A stretch of 53,381 nt of DNA from Clostridium sp. GTDB lineage: Bacteria > Bacillota > Clostridia > Clostridiales > Clostridiaceae. The number at the start of each line of letters is the position of its first letter. Position 1 is the first letter of the stretch. The stretch is from NCBI GenBank assembly GCA_015058405.1, contig SVCL01000052.1, positions 1-53,381 of the forward strand, given 5' to 3'. The position numbers and the translations under genes were made by a program. The notes beneath the pieces are model-generated. The model made no database searches, was not told where the DNA came from, and worked only from the letters and a program-made list of their open reading frames with translations. Positions 19,350 through 27,863 of the stretch are shown here, piece after piece.

Positions 19350-19835
19350 TTATTTAAACGCATCCAACAATCTTGAAAACAATGTTTTATTTATCTCATT
19401 AGCTTCTTCTTTTTCTTCTTCAAAGTAATTACTAGGTACTTCTATTTCCATAGTGTTTTCTTTAGTTGCTATTGACATATTTAACTTTTCTTCAGCTTGC
19501 TTTTTTATATTATCTAGTGAACCAATTTTCAAAAGGTTAATTCTTAATGCTTCATTTTCATCTTTCATTGTAGCTATCTGTGTATCCAACTTATCTAACT
19601 CTTTTTGCATTGTGTAAACTTTAGCATCTCTTGTTATAGTAATCATTCCAATTAAAAATATAATTGCTGCAACCTGTATACTACTTTTCCTTATATAATT
19701 TTTCTTTTGTAACTCTCTTTTCTTTTTTCTATTGTTTTGTAATTCTTTTTTTCGATCATTGTCCGTTCTAAAACTTTTTCTTTCAGGCTTTATGGCAACA
19801 TTGCCTTTTACATAATCTAATTCTCTCACTATCAT
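19350..19835 (-). CDS. ftsL: FtsL-like septum formation protein
   Basis: The 161-residue bitopic protein has a long, very basic cytoplasmic N-terminus (to about residue 45), one membrane segment (about 50-68) and a coiled coil with heptads (about 72-125), then an acidic tail. This is the layout of FtsL, which partners DivIC and FtsQ. FtsL sequences diverge quickly, so identification rests on architecture and on position between rsmH and the PBP gene. The start is the ATG after AGGGGTG, three codons inside a GTG-initiated longer frame. Confidence 0.82.
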   Translation of the reverse strand: MIVRELDYVKGNVAIKPERKSFRTDNDRKKELQNNRKKKRELQKKNYIRKSSIQVAAIIFLIGMITITRDAKVYTMQKELDKLDTQIATMKDENEALRINLLKIGSLDNIKKQAEEKLNMSIATKENTMEIEVPSNYFEEEKEEANEINKTLFSRLLDAFK

Positions 19836-19872
19836 AATATTCACACCCCTGTTTATTTATAACCTTGGCTAA

Positions 19873-20805
19873 CTATATCCTTTCAACAATTCTAAGCTTA
19901 GCACTTCTACTTCTTGGATTTTCTTCTACTTCTTCCTTACTTGGATCAATAGCTTTTCTACTAACTAACTTAACCAATGGCTTCTTCCCACAAACGCACA
20001 TTGGAAACTCTTTTGGACATGTACATGGATCTGCTAATTCTCTAAATTTATGTTTAACAATTCTGTCCTCTAAAGAGTGGAATGTTATAATAGCCATTCT
20101 TCCTCCCTTATTAAGCCTATTTACCCCATCCTCAATAGCCTTATTTAGGATTCTTAATTCTCCATTAACTTCAATTCTTATTGCTTGGAAAGTTCTTTTT
20201 GCTGGATGTGGACCTTCTCTTCTTGCTTTAGCAGGTATTGCATCCTTTATTATGTCAACTAACTCTAAAGTTGTTTCTATTGGCTTTTCAGCTCTTCTTT
20301 CAACTATAAAATTAGCTATTCTTCTAGCAAACTTTTCTTCTCCATAATCCTTAATAACTTTAAATAATTCATCAACTGAATAAGTATTTACTACATCATA
20401 TGCTGAGAAAGAATTCTCCCTATTCATTCTCATATCTAAAGGTGCGTCTTGCATATAGCTAAAACCTCTTTCACCTTCATCTAATTGATATGATGATACT
20501 CCTAAATCCATTAGTATCCCATCAACCTTTGGTATATCTAATGTTTCTAATATAGAATCAATATTATAGAAATTATTATGTACAAATTGTACATTTTCAA
20601 ATTCCTTTAATTTTTCTTTTGCTGCTTTTAAAGCATCTTTATCTTGATCTATACCAATAAGTAATCCATCACTTGAAAGTCTTTGTAATATATGCGAAGA
20701 ATGTCCTGCGCCACCTAAAGTACAATCCACATATATTCCATCTTCTTTAATATCAAGTCCTTCTAAGCACTCATTAAGTAATACTGATACATGTTTAAAT
20801 TCCAT
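19873..20805 (-). CDS. rsmH: RsmH (MraW) 16S rRNA cytosine-1402 N4-methyltransferase
   Basis: The 310-residue enzyme methylates N4 of C1402 in 16S rRNA near the P site. It begins with the conserved [10 protein letters not shown], then the AdoMet loop [15 protein letters not shown]. Later motifs are [22 protein letters not shown], the substrate helix [18 protein letters not shown] and [14 protein letters not shown]. It starts 12 nt after mraZ. A cysteine cluster near residue 262 ([16 protein letters not shown]) is typical of Firmicute members. Confidence 0.96.
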   Translation of the reverse strand: MEFKHVSVLLNECLEGLDIKEDGIYVDCTLGGAGHSSHILQRLSSDGLLIGIDQDKDALKAAKEKLKEFENVQFVHNNFYNIDSILETLDIPKVDGILMDLGVSSYQLDEGERGFSYMQDAPLDMRMNRENSFSAYDVVNTYSVDELFKVIKDYGEEKFARRIANFIVERRAEKPIETTLELVDIIKDAIPAKARREGPHPAKRTFQAIRIEVNGELRILNKAIEDGVNRLNKGGRMAIITFHSLEDRIVKHKFRELADPCTCPKEFPMCVCGKKPLVKLVSRKAIDPSKEEVEENPRSRSAKLRIVERI

Positions 20806-20817
20806 TAAAAAAACTCC

Positions 20818-21246
20818 TTATATTCCTAAATCATTCATTTTTTCAGCGATACTTTCAAAATCAATATCTGCTTCATTATATTGTATCCACTTTTCTTTAC
20901 TCCATATTTCTATTCTAGATAAAACACCTATACTTACTATTTCCTTTTCTATCGTTGCATATTCTTTTAAGTTTTGTGGAATTACGCCCCTACCTTGCTT
21001 ATCCATTTCAATCTCGGTAGCCCCTGAAAAAAAGAAACGGACAAGAAATCTAGCATCCTTATTTGTTAAGGGCAGAGTTTTTAATTTCCCTTGTAATATC
21101 TCCCATTCGCTAAGTGGATAAACATAAAGGCATCCATCTAGACCTTTTGTAATAATAAACTTATTCCCAAGGTCTTCTCTGAATTTTGCGGGTATAATTA
21201 TTCTGTTTTTCAAATCCAAAGTATGTTGATATTCACCTATTAACAT
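20818..21246 (-). CDS. mraZ: MraZ transcriptional regulator of the division cluster
   Basis: The 142-residue protein is made of two AbrB-like swapped-hairpin halves with the conserved [14 protein letters not shown] and [17 protein letters not shown]. MraZ is a DNA-binding protein that controls its own cluster by binding repeated boxes upstream of mraZ; such boxes are present here. It is the first gene of the cluster, with GAGGAG before the ATG. Confidence 0.96.
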   Translation of the reverse strand: MLIGEYQHTLDLKNRIIIPAKFREDLGNKFIITKGLDGCLYVYPLSEWEILQGKLKTLPLTNKDARFLVRFFFSGATEIEMDKQGRGVIPQNLKEYATIEKEIVSIGVLSRIEIWSKEKWIQYNEADIDFESIAEKMNDLGI

Positions 21247-21267
21247 AAAATATACTCCTCTATATAC

Positions 21268-21320
21268 TTTATAGTGATTTCATTCTATTTTCAACCACTT
21301 TACACCACTTTTAGCCACTT
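21268..21320 (-). promoter_or_regulatory. mraZ promoter with three MraZ boxes
   Basis: On the minus strand the sequence AAGTGG occurs three times with exact 10-bp spacing (complements of ccactt at 21295-21300, 21305-21310 and 21315-21320). This one-helical-turn tandem is how MraZ operators are built in other bacteria. The box nearest the gene abuts a TTGAAA (21289-21294) that can serve as -35, with TATAAA at 21268-21273 (15-bp spacing, short) or TAAAGT two bases downstream (17 bp). Binding here would cover the -35 region, consistent with autoregulation. Confidence 0.75.
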
Positions 21321-21404
21321 CTTTAAATAATATTCGTTATATAATTAAAATTTCCTTGTTTTTATACAAATAAAATTATTAAGAATTTATTAATTTTGAA
21401 CATT

Positions 21405-21440
21405 TTAAAAGGTTAAGTAATTTTTCATACTTAACCTTCT
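21405..21440 (-). terminator. Intrinsic terminator of ychF
   Basis: The 11-bp stem (21409-21419 with 21428-21438) is followed on the minus strand by TTTT. It lies 30 bp after the ychF stop and also isolates the mraZ promoter from ychF read-through. Confidence 0.75.
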
Positions 21441-21468
21441 AATTTTATTATTAAGTTAATTATAAGAA

Positions 21469-22566
21469 TTAAACATTGAATCTAAAGTTTACAATGTCTC
21501 CATCTTTCATAACGTAATCTTTTCCTTCTAATCTATATAAACCTTTTTCTTTTGCATGAGCTTCAGATCCACATTCTACTAAGTCATCATAACTTACAAC
21601 TTCCGCTCTAATAAATCCTCTTTCTATATCTGAGTGAATTTTTCCTGCTGCTTGTGGAGCTTTAGTTCCTTCTTTTATTGTCCAAGCTCTAACTTCTTGA
21701 ACACCAGCAGTTAAGAAACTCATAAGACCTAATAATTTATATGAAGCTTGTATAAGTTTATCTAATCCTGATTCTTCTAAACCATATTCAGATAACATTT
21801 CTGCTTTTTCTTCATCTTCAAGTCCTGATAATTCTTCTTCTAATTTAGCACAAACCACCATAACTCCTGAATTTTCTTTAGCCGCATATTCTTGTACTCT
21901 TCTTACATATTCATTATTAGGATCTCCGCTCATTATATCATCTTCTGATACGTTGCAAGCATATAATACTGGCTTATAAGTAATTAAGAAAAGACTCTTT
22001 ACGAACTTTTCTTCATCCTTAGTAAACTCTAAAGTTCTAACTGGAAGATTTTGTTCTAATTGTGCTTTAATTCTTTCCATTATTTCATATTCAACTTTAG
22101 CAGTCTTATCACCAGATCTTACAAGCTTAACTGCCTTTTCCATTCTTCTTTCAAGAACTTCTAAATCTGAGAATATAAGTTCTAAGTTAATAGTTTCAAT
22201 ATCTCTTATTGGATCTACTGAACCATCAACGTGTACTACATTTCCATCATCAAAACATCTTACAACGTGTACTATAGATGCAACTTCTCTAATGTGAGAT
22301 AAGAATTTATTTCCTAATCCTTCACCCTTTGAAGCTCCTCTAACTAATCCTGCTATATCATAAAATTCAATTGAAGTATAAACTTTTTTCTTAGTTCCAT
22401 ACATTTCTTCTAGTACATCTAATCTCTTATCCGGTACTGCAACAACTCCTACGTTTGGTTCAATAGTACAGAATGGGTAATTTGCCGATTCTGCTCCTGC
22501 CTTTGTTATTGCATTAAATAAAGTACTCTTACCTACGTTTGGTAACCCTACAATTCCTAACTTCAT
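21469..22566 (-). CDS. ychF: YchF/OLA1 family ATPase
   Basis: The 365-residue Obg-family P-loop protein has the G1 motif GIVGLPNVGKSTLFNAIT at its N-terminus, DIAGLVRGASKGEGLGN (G3), a coiled-coil insert, and the C-terminal TGS-like domain ending in KDYVMKDGDIVNFRFNV. The family hydrolyses ATP rather than GTP and associates with ribosomes and stress responses. The start is the ATG giving MKLGIVG, with AAAGGATG upstream; an earlier ATG overlaps the ribosome site. It has an unusual leader hairpin and its own terminator. Confidence 0.95.
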   Translation of the reverse strand: MKLGIVGLPNVGKSTLFNAITKAGAESANYPFCTIEPNVGVVAVPDKRLDVLEEMYGTKKKVYTSIEFYDIAGLVRGASKGEGLGNKFLSHIREVASIVHVVRCFDDGNVVHVDGSVDPIRDIETINLELIFSDLEVLERRMEKAVKLVRSGDKTAKVEYEIMERIKAQLEQNLPVRTLEFTKDEEKFVKSLFLITYKPVLYACNVSEDDIMSGDPNNEYVRRVQEYAAKENSGVMVVCAKLEEELSGLEDEEKAEMLSEYGLEESGLDKLIQASYKLLGLMSFLTAGVQEVRAWTIKEGTKAPQAAGKIHSDIERGFIRAEVVSYDDLVECGSEAHAKEKGLYRLEGKDYVMKDGDIVNFRFNV

Positions 22567-22596
22567 TATGTACATCCTTTCTTTATTAACCTTAAA

Positions 22597-22643
22597 AATG
22601 GTTTAAAAGCATAAAAACCAAATTATCTTGCCTTTAAACCATT
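22597..22643 (-). promoter_or_regulatory. Terminator-like hairpin in the ychF leader
   Basis: The 311-bp gap between ychF and the divergent pdaA is AT-rich. Its only distinct structure is an 11-bp perfect inverted repeat (22597-22607 with 22633-22643). On the minus strand the stem is followed by a T-run, about 30 nt before the ychF start. No minus-strand gene lies upstream, so the hairpin would be inside the ychF 5' untranslated RNA. It may act as an attenuator or as a stability element. Confidence 0.4.
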
Positions 22644-22877
22644 GCCTTACAAACTTCTTTTAATAAGACTAACTTTTTTAGTTTTTATTTATTAAGCATA
22701 ATTTCTGTCTACACTATAGTTATAATTATATTTATTTTCCCTATAAATTTCAATACCCTTATATATTTAAATTATTATAAATAACGCTATACCTCTTTAT
22801 ATATTCTTACTGAATTTAAATAAATTATATTGCTAATAATATATTTGTGTAACATTTAATCTTAAGTAGGTGATTTT

Positions 22878-23672
22878 ATGATAAAAAAATTTATATTACC
22901 ATTAGTTTTTTTCCTCTTAACTTCTTTTATATATCAAAGCACTTCTGTTAATGGATTCTCATCTGATACAACAGAGCTTAATTGGTATTATCGAGCTTCA
23001 AAAGAAAAAGGAAAAATACCTGATGGTCCAAAAGAGTCAGCATCTTTTTTAAAAGATTATGATGCTTACTTTCTAGGTGATACTTCAAATAAAGTTCTTT
23101 ATTTAACTTTTGATGAAGGATATGAAAAAGGGTACACTGGTCAAATATTAGACACATTAAAAGAATTAGAAGTCCCTGCAGCTTTCTTTGTAGTAAAACC
23201 ATACATAAAAGAACAACCTGATTTAATTAAAAGAATGGTAGATGAAGGACATTTAGTTTGTAATCATTCTAATCATCATCCTTCTATGGCATCCATTACC
23301 AATACAGAAAAGTTCAACAAAGAGCTTACAGATGTAGAAGAATATTTTAAAGAAGTCACAGGTCAAGATATGCCTAAATTCTTTAGGCCTCCAATGGGTA
23401 AATATTCAAAAGATTCATTAGATAAAACAAAAGCTCTTGGTTATAAAACTATCTTTTGGAGCTTTGCTTATAAAGATTGGTTAACAGATTATCAACCTTC
23501 TGAAAGTTTTGCTATAAAGAAAATTGAAAACGGAGTTCATCCTGGTGGAATTATTCTTCTTCATGCAGTTTCAGAAACTAATACAAAAGTATTAAAAACT
23601 GTCCTTACTGATTTAAAGAATGAAGGTTATGAATTTAAATCATTAAACGACTTACCTGAAACAACAAAATAA
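22878..23672 (+). CDS. pdaA: PdaA-like delta-lactam-biosynthetic polysaccharide deacetylase
   Basis: The 264-residue secreted protein has an N-terminal hydrophobic segment (residues 4-22) and a NodB-type deacetylase domain. Motif 1 is YLTFDEGYEKGYT, where PdaA of Bacillus has FDNGYENGYT; the first Asp is the catalytic base. The zinc histidines are in NHSNHHPSM, and the later motifs are FFRPPMGKYSK and PGGIILLHA. PdaA removes the acetyl group from muramic acid so that the muramic-delta-lactam of spore cortex can form. This points to a spore former. It is one of two plus-strand genes in the window. AAGTAGGTG precedes the ATG. I could not convince myself of a forespore promoter. Confidence 0.9.
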   Translation: MIKKFILPLVFFLLTSFIYQSTSVNGFSSDTTELNWYYRASKEKGKIPDGPKESASFLKDYDAYFLGDTSNKVLYLTFDEGYEKGYTGQILDTLKELEVPAAFFVVKPYIKEQPDLIKRMVDEGHLVCNHSNHHPSMASITNTEKFNKELTDVEEYFKEVTGQDMPKFFRPPMGKYSKDSLDKTKALGYKTIFWSFAYKDWLTDYQPSESFAIKKIENGVHPGGIILLHAVSETNTKVLKTVLTDLKNEGYEFKSLNDLPETTK

Positions 23673-23682
23673 TATTAGTTTA

Positions 23683-23724
23683 AAAAAATAAAAAAATATA
23701 GAAACCTATATTTTTTTATTTTTT
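23683..23724. terminator. Bidirectional terminator between pdaA and the cyclodeaminase gene
   Basis: A perfect 19-bp A/T stem (23683-23701 with 23706-23724) lies between convergent genes and is flanked by A- and T-runs in both directions. Confidence 0.8.
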
Positions 23725-23746
23725 CTTTTATATATGTTTTTAAATC

Positions 23747-24397
23747 TTATAGCTCTGGATAAATAGATTTATTAATTATCTCTAGAATACTGTTTTTTCT
23801 TTTTAAAGATTCAATTAATATGTTATTAATTTCTTCCTCTATTCCTTTAGCAAAACTTTTGCCTCTTAAAGAATTTAGATTAACTTTTACATTCATAACA
23901 GAACATTCTATAACTGAATGTAAAAGACTAGCTGCACATCCTGCATCTGAAAGTAACATCTTATTACCGTATTTCACTGCAATATCTATATTATCATAAA
24001 ACTTATATCCTTCACGGCATAATTCTAAAGGTGTTTTCATTGCCTTTAAAGTACCTTCCATAACAGCTCTTTTTCTTAATTCCTTTTCCTCTTCAGTATC
24101 TTTTTTCATTTTATAAGCATCCATAAATTCATTAAAGTTTTTTCTATCTTCATCCATATTTTTTAACGATTTTATTGTAAACTTTTTTGAAGCTTCACTA
24201 AAATCTAAAACCATTTTCTTAATATCTCCATCTAAAGCCTCAAAAGACTTTTTATTAACAGTTAATGAATATACCATAGAATTTAAACTTGCAGAAAGAG
24301 CAGCCATAAATGCAGCTACACTTCCTCCTCCTGGTGATGATAAATCTGATGATAAATCTTCTATAAAATTAGAAATCTTGTATTCTTTAAAATCCAT
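23747..24397 (-). CDS. Cyclodeaminase/cyclohydrolase family protein (FchA-like)
   Basis: The 216-residue helical protein resembles the C-terminal domain of formiminotransferase-cyclodeaminase and the free-standing methenyl-tetrahydrofolate cyclohydrolase FchA of acetogenic clostridia. The signature SSPGGGSVAAFMAALSASL lies near residue 21, and GYKFYDNIDIAVKYGNKMLLSDAGC is near residue 130. Whether it acts on formimino- or methenyl-tetrahydrofolate cannot be read from sequence, and no other folate or histidine-degradation gene is adjacent. AGGAG lies eight bases before the ATG. It follows the AEC transporter gene by about 20 nt. Confidence 0.85.
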   Translation of the reverse strand: MDFKEYKISNFIEDLSSDLSSPGGGSVAAFMAALSASLNSMVYSLTVNKKSFEALDGDIKKMVLDFSEASKKFTIKSLKNMDEDRKNFNEFMDAYKMKKDTEEEKELRKRAVMEGTLKAMKTPLELCREGYKFYDNIDIAVKYGNKMLLSDAGCAASLLHSVIECSVMNVKVNLNSLRGKSFAKGIEEEINNILIESLKRKNSILEIINKSIYPEL

Positions 24398-24418
24398 TCA
24401 TGTCTCTCCTTTAAGTTA

Positions 24419-25336
24419 TTATAAAGATAATATTTTCAGTATTACTGGAAATGTAATTAAGGATAATAATGTAGTTGTAAATACAACAATAGCTGAATAC
24501 TCACTTGATACCTTATACTTATCTGCCATTATAGAAGTCATTGTTGCTGCCGGCATTGCTTGAAGTATTATTAAAGTATTTACTAAAACATTATTTTCAC
24601 CTATTATTCTTGCTATAGCTATTAAAATTAGTGGAATTATTAAAAGTCTTATTATTATTTCGTAATATACAGTTATATCTTTAAAGGCACTCTTCAAATC
24701 TATTTTAGCCAATATACAACCTATTATAATCATAGAAAGAGGTGTTGTCATCCCGCCTACTAATTCAAAACTATTATAAATAATTTCAGGTAATTGTATA
24801 TCAAATATAAGAAGTGGCAATCCAATAAATACAGATATTATTCCTGGTGTTAATAAAACTTTCTTCATATCCTTTATATTTATAGTATCTGTATATAGCA
24901 TTACTCCATAAGTCCACACTAATATATTAAAAAACAAATTAAAAATAGAAGTATACACTACACCTTCTGCTCCATAAATATTATTTATTAATGGAAACCC
25001 TACAAATCCACAATTTGAAAACACATTAGCAAACTGTAATATTTTCTTTTTATTCTTTTCTTTTATTGGTATTAATAATATATATGAAATTATTCCTACT
25101 AAAATAAAAATTAACACACTATAAATTAAACATTTCCCCAAATTACTTTTCATTTGTTCATCAAAATTCATATTAAAGGAATTAATGACCATAAGAGGTA
25201 AGGTTATACCCATTAAAATTTCTGTTAATCCCTCTTGTATTTCCTTGGAAATAATCTTTCTCTTTACGCCATATATTCCTACTAATATTATTAAAAATAA
25301 AGATATTACATTATTCATTATTATCTTAATTTCCAT
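24419..25336 (-). CDS. AEC-family auxin-efflux-carrier-like transporter
   Basis: The 305-residue membrane protein has about ten hydrophobic segments in two halves. Family features include ILMGITLPLMVINSF in the first half, NCGFVGFPLINNIYG near residue 107 and a conserved C-terminal block AMPAATMTSIMADKY. The AEC family exports organic anions such as malate or malonate in some members; the substrate here is unknown. It is probably co-transcribed with the cyclodeaminase gene. Confidence 0.88.
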   Translation of the reverse strand: MEIKIIMNNVISLFLIILVGIYGVKRKIISKEIQEGLTEILMGITLPLMVINSFNMNFDEQMKSNLGKCLIYSVLIFILVGIISYILLIPIKEKNKKKILQFANVFSNCGFVGFPLINNIYGAEGVVYTSIFNLFFNILVWTYGVMLYTDTINIKDMKKVLLTPGIISVFIGLPLLIFDIQLPEIIYNSFELVGGMTTPLSMIIIGCILAKIDLKSAFKDITVYYEIIIRLLIIPLILIAIARIIGENNVLVNTLIILQAMPAATMTSIMADKYKVSSEYSAIVVFTTTLLSLITFPVILKILSL

Positions 25337-25410
25337 GTTATCCCCCGTTCATTTTTTGCATTTTTTAATATTTTTGTATATTTTATTTACACCTTGTATT
25401 ATAAAGAAAA

Positions 25411-25431
25411 AAAGGCAGCAACGCCACCTTT
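25411..25431 (-). terminator. Intrinsic terminator of the glycan operon
   Basis: A 9-bp GC-rich stem with two G-U pairs (25411-25419 with 25423-25431, loop 3) is followed on the minus strand by about eight T (complement of 25406-25413). It touches the stop codon of the last glycosyltransferase. Confidence 0.85.
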
Positions 25432-26570
25432 TATATTAAACCGCTATAAACCTTTTTAATTTTATCAATTATTATATCTTCACCAAAATTTTCAAAACAT
25501 TTCTTTGCTATAAGTTTATTATCAAAAGTATCTGCTTTATTAAGTATTTCTTTTAGTCCTTCAACTAAAGCTTTATGATCTTTATTTTCTACAATTATGC
25601 CATTATAATCTTTAATTATATCTTCTGCACCTTTATTCTTTGTTCCAAGAACTGGTTTCCCTAAAGCCATAGCTTCTATATATACCACACCAAAAGTTTC
25701 ATATTCCGAAGCTAGTACAAAAGCATCACAATTATTCATTTCATTTGCAACCTCAGCTCTAGATAATGCTCCTAAAAATTCAATTTGTTCTTCTAACCCT
25801 AACTCTTTAACAAGTCCTTCTAATTCCTCTCTCTTTTCACCATCTCCACCTATCTTAAGATATACTTCAGTATCTTTAAAAGCATCATTAAAAGCTTTTA
25901 TAAGTCTATCCATACCTTTCCCTTCAACTAGATAAGATAAGGAGAAAAATTGAAATCCTTTATTATTAGTTTTTTCTTTAGTTACCTTAATTCTATCAAA
26001 GTCAACTAAATTATGAATAACTTCTACATTTTTATTAGTATACTTACCCAATTCATCTTTTAAGCCATTTCCTACAGCTATAAGTCTATCAGCAGAATTA
26101 TAAGCTTCCTTAATCCATTTAATATAACTTTCTCTAACATATCTACTATGTTCTAAAGATGTATGTTCGGTAATAACCAAAGGTACATTATATTTCTTTG
26201 CTACATATGCTGCTGATATAGCTCCCCAAAAAGCAGAATGAGCATGAATCACATCTACTTTACCTTCCTTTTTTACTATTTCAAGATAAAGCTTTTCCAT
26301 TCTCTTATTAAATATTCTAAACATATTGGAGTTCTTAGGTAAAAAGTTATAATTTTTATATCTATATGTTCTTAATCCATCTTCAATATTAAAACTCAAA
26401 CCTCTTTTTTCTTTTATTTTCCCAAGCATAGTTATAGGCCATATTTCATTATATGCTACAGTTATCTTTTCCCCACTTCTTTGAAGTGCTTGAAACTGTT
26501 CTTTAAAAAAACTTCCATGAACCTTATTTCTAGGATTAGCATACCAAGATGGTACTACCATTATATGCAT
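25431..26570 (-). CDS. GT4-family glycosyltransferase
   Basis: The 379-residue GT-B protein has an N-terminal half starting MHIMVVPSWYANPRNKVHGSFF, with the acceptor-domain motif DVIHAHSAFWGA. The C-terminal GT4 domain contains FSLSYLVEGKGMDRLI and the EX7E motif EYETFGVVYIEAMALGKPVLG. GT4 enzymes transfer a sugar from an NDP donor with retention of configuration. It is the last gene of a five-gene operon with another glycosyltransferase, a flippase and TagA/WecG, so it most likely extends a lipid-linked envelope glycan on the inner face of the membrane. Sugar and acceptor are unknown. Confidence 0.9.
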   Translation of the reverse strand: MHIMVVPSWYANPRNKVHGSFFKEQFQALQRSGEKITVAYNEIWPITMLGKIKEKRGLSFNIEDGLRTYRYKNYNFLPKNSNMFRIFNKRMEKLYLEIVKKEGKVDVIHAHSAFWGAISAAYVAKKYNVPLVITEHTSLEHSRYVRESYIKWIKEAYNSADRLIAVGNGLKDELGKYTNKNVEVIHNLVDFDRIKVTKEKTNNKGFQFFSLSYLVEGKGMDRLIKAFNDAFKDTEVYLKIGGDGEKREELEGLVKELGLEEQIEFLGALSRAEVANEMNNCDAFVLASEYETFGVVYIEAMALGKPVLGTKNKGAEDIIKDYNGIIVENKDHKALVEGLKEILNKADTFDNKLIAKKCFENFGEDIIIDKIKKVYSGLI

Positions 26571-26575
26571 ACTTC

Positions 26576-27853
26576 CTACACCTCCAATATTTTATTTAAT
26601 CTTTCAACTATACTATTCCACTCAAAAGAATAGTCTGATTCTCCAATTAAATCTTTTTTATCCTTCTCTAATATATTTAATAAGTTGTTCTTTATATCAT
26701 CTTTATTATTTAGAGAATTTATACATCTTTCATGATTTTCTACTAGTCTTTTTATAGGGTCTTGTTCATCTCCATAAATAACAAATATTTTACCATTTGC
26801 TCCAAAGTACTCATAGATTTTAGCTGGAATTTGCTTAGAATTCTTATTACCAAATAACAACAACACTTCTGAATTCAACATATATTTTATAGCATCGTTA
26901 AAAGGTATTCTTTTAGAAACAACTGCTCTATCTAGACTTTCTAGTTTTGATTTAGCTTCTGCATCATCAATATTTCCAAAGAATAAAATATTCATCTTAT
27001 TATAAAGTTCTTCATTTTCCTTTTTTATTTCTTCTACTGCTTCAACAAAAGGATTAATATTTCTAAGCTTTGAGAATATTTCCCCTGCATATATTATGTT
27101 TATTTTACCTTCATCAATAAGTTCAGGTTTTTCCGCTTTTCTCATATCTTCAAAAAACTTATTATCAAAACCTCTTGTTATAATATATGTTTTTTCTTTA
27201 TCTATTCCATAACTATCAATATAATCTTGTCTATTATCCTCTGTAACAAAAATAAACTTATCAGCTAAAGATACTATTTTCTTTTCCATAGAGCTTTCAA
27301 TAGATCTTTTTACTATATTAGATCCTTGTCTTGTAGAATCTTTAAGCCACGGATCACTCCAATAAGTTATCCATGGTACATCCTTAAATTTCTTTTTAAT
27401 ATTATAAGCACAAAGATGAGAAGAAGGAGGCTCATGCATAGAGAATATAACATCAAACTTTTCTCTTTCCATAAGTTCTATACCTACTTTACTAGCCTTC
27501 TTAGACCAAGAGTAATACATATCTGGAATTACTATAGCATTTTTTATACTTCTTAAAACCTTCAATTTCTTAACATTACTATTAGTAGGTGCACTTACTA
27601 CCTCTCCCTTACTCTTTCTTGGAACAAGCTTGTTAAATATCTTCCCACCTTCTATTAAATGAACCTTAATATATTTATTTATCATTTTACTTAAGGATTC
27701 ATCATAATAAATTGAATCCTTAGGAAAATCTACAGTTAAAAGATGAACTTCATTTTCACCTATTTCACTTAACTTATTTAAATATTGCAAAGTTTCTATA
27801 GCTGCTGAATTATTAATAAAAGGTGAATAACATGCTATAAATAGTATCTTCAT
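26576..27853 (-). CDS. Glycosyltransferase (GT-B fold)
   Basis: The 425-residue protein begins MKILFIACYSPFINNSAA, a GT-B N-terminus. It shows FDVIFSMHEPPSSHLCAY and WITYWSDPWLKDS in the acceptor half, and IIYAGEIFSKLRNINPFVEA and EVLLLFGNKNSKQIPAKIYEYFG in the donor half, the latter replacing the classic EX7E region. I used the ATG with AGGAGG upstream; the six-residue upstream extension has no ribosome site of its own. It ends five bases before the GT4 start. The donor sugar is unknown. Confidence 0.85.
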   Translation of the reverse strand: MKILFIACYSPFINNSAAIETLQYLNKLSEIGENEVHLLTVDFPKDSIYYDESLSKMINKYIKVHLIEGGKIFNKLVPRKSKGEVVSAPTNSNVKKLKVLRSIKNAIVIPDMYYSWSKKASKVGIELMEREKFDVIFSMHEPPSSHLCAYNIKKKFKDVPWITYWSDPWLKDSTRQGSNIVKRSIESSMEKKIVSLADKFIFVTEDNRQDYIDSYGIDKEKTYIITRGFDNKFFEDMRKAEKPELIDEGKINIIYAGEIFSKLRNINPFVEAVEEIKKENEELYNKMNILFFGNIDDAEAKSKLESLDRAVVSKRIPFNDAIKYMLNSEVLLLFGNKNSKQIPAKIYEYFGANGKIFVIYGDEQDPIKRLVENHERCINSLNNKDDIKNNLLNILEKDKKDLIGESDYSFEWNSIVERLNKILEV

Positions 27854-27863
27854 TTTTCTCCTC

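Noticed and set aside
22800..22860. Forespore (SigG-type) promoter for pdaA
   Set aside because: A TGAATT is present upstream, but the -10 region does not match the CATNNTA consensus at right spacing. I could not support it from sequence.
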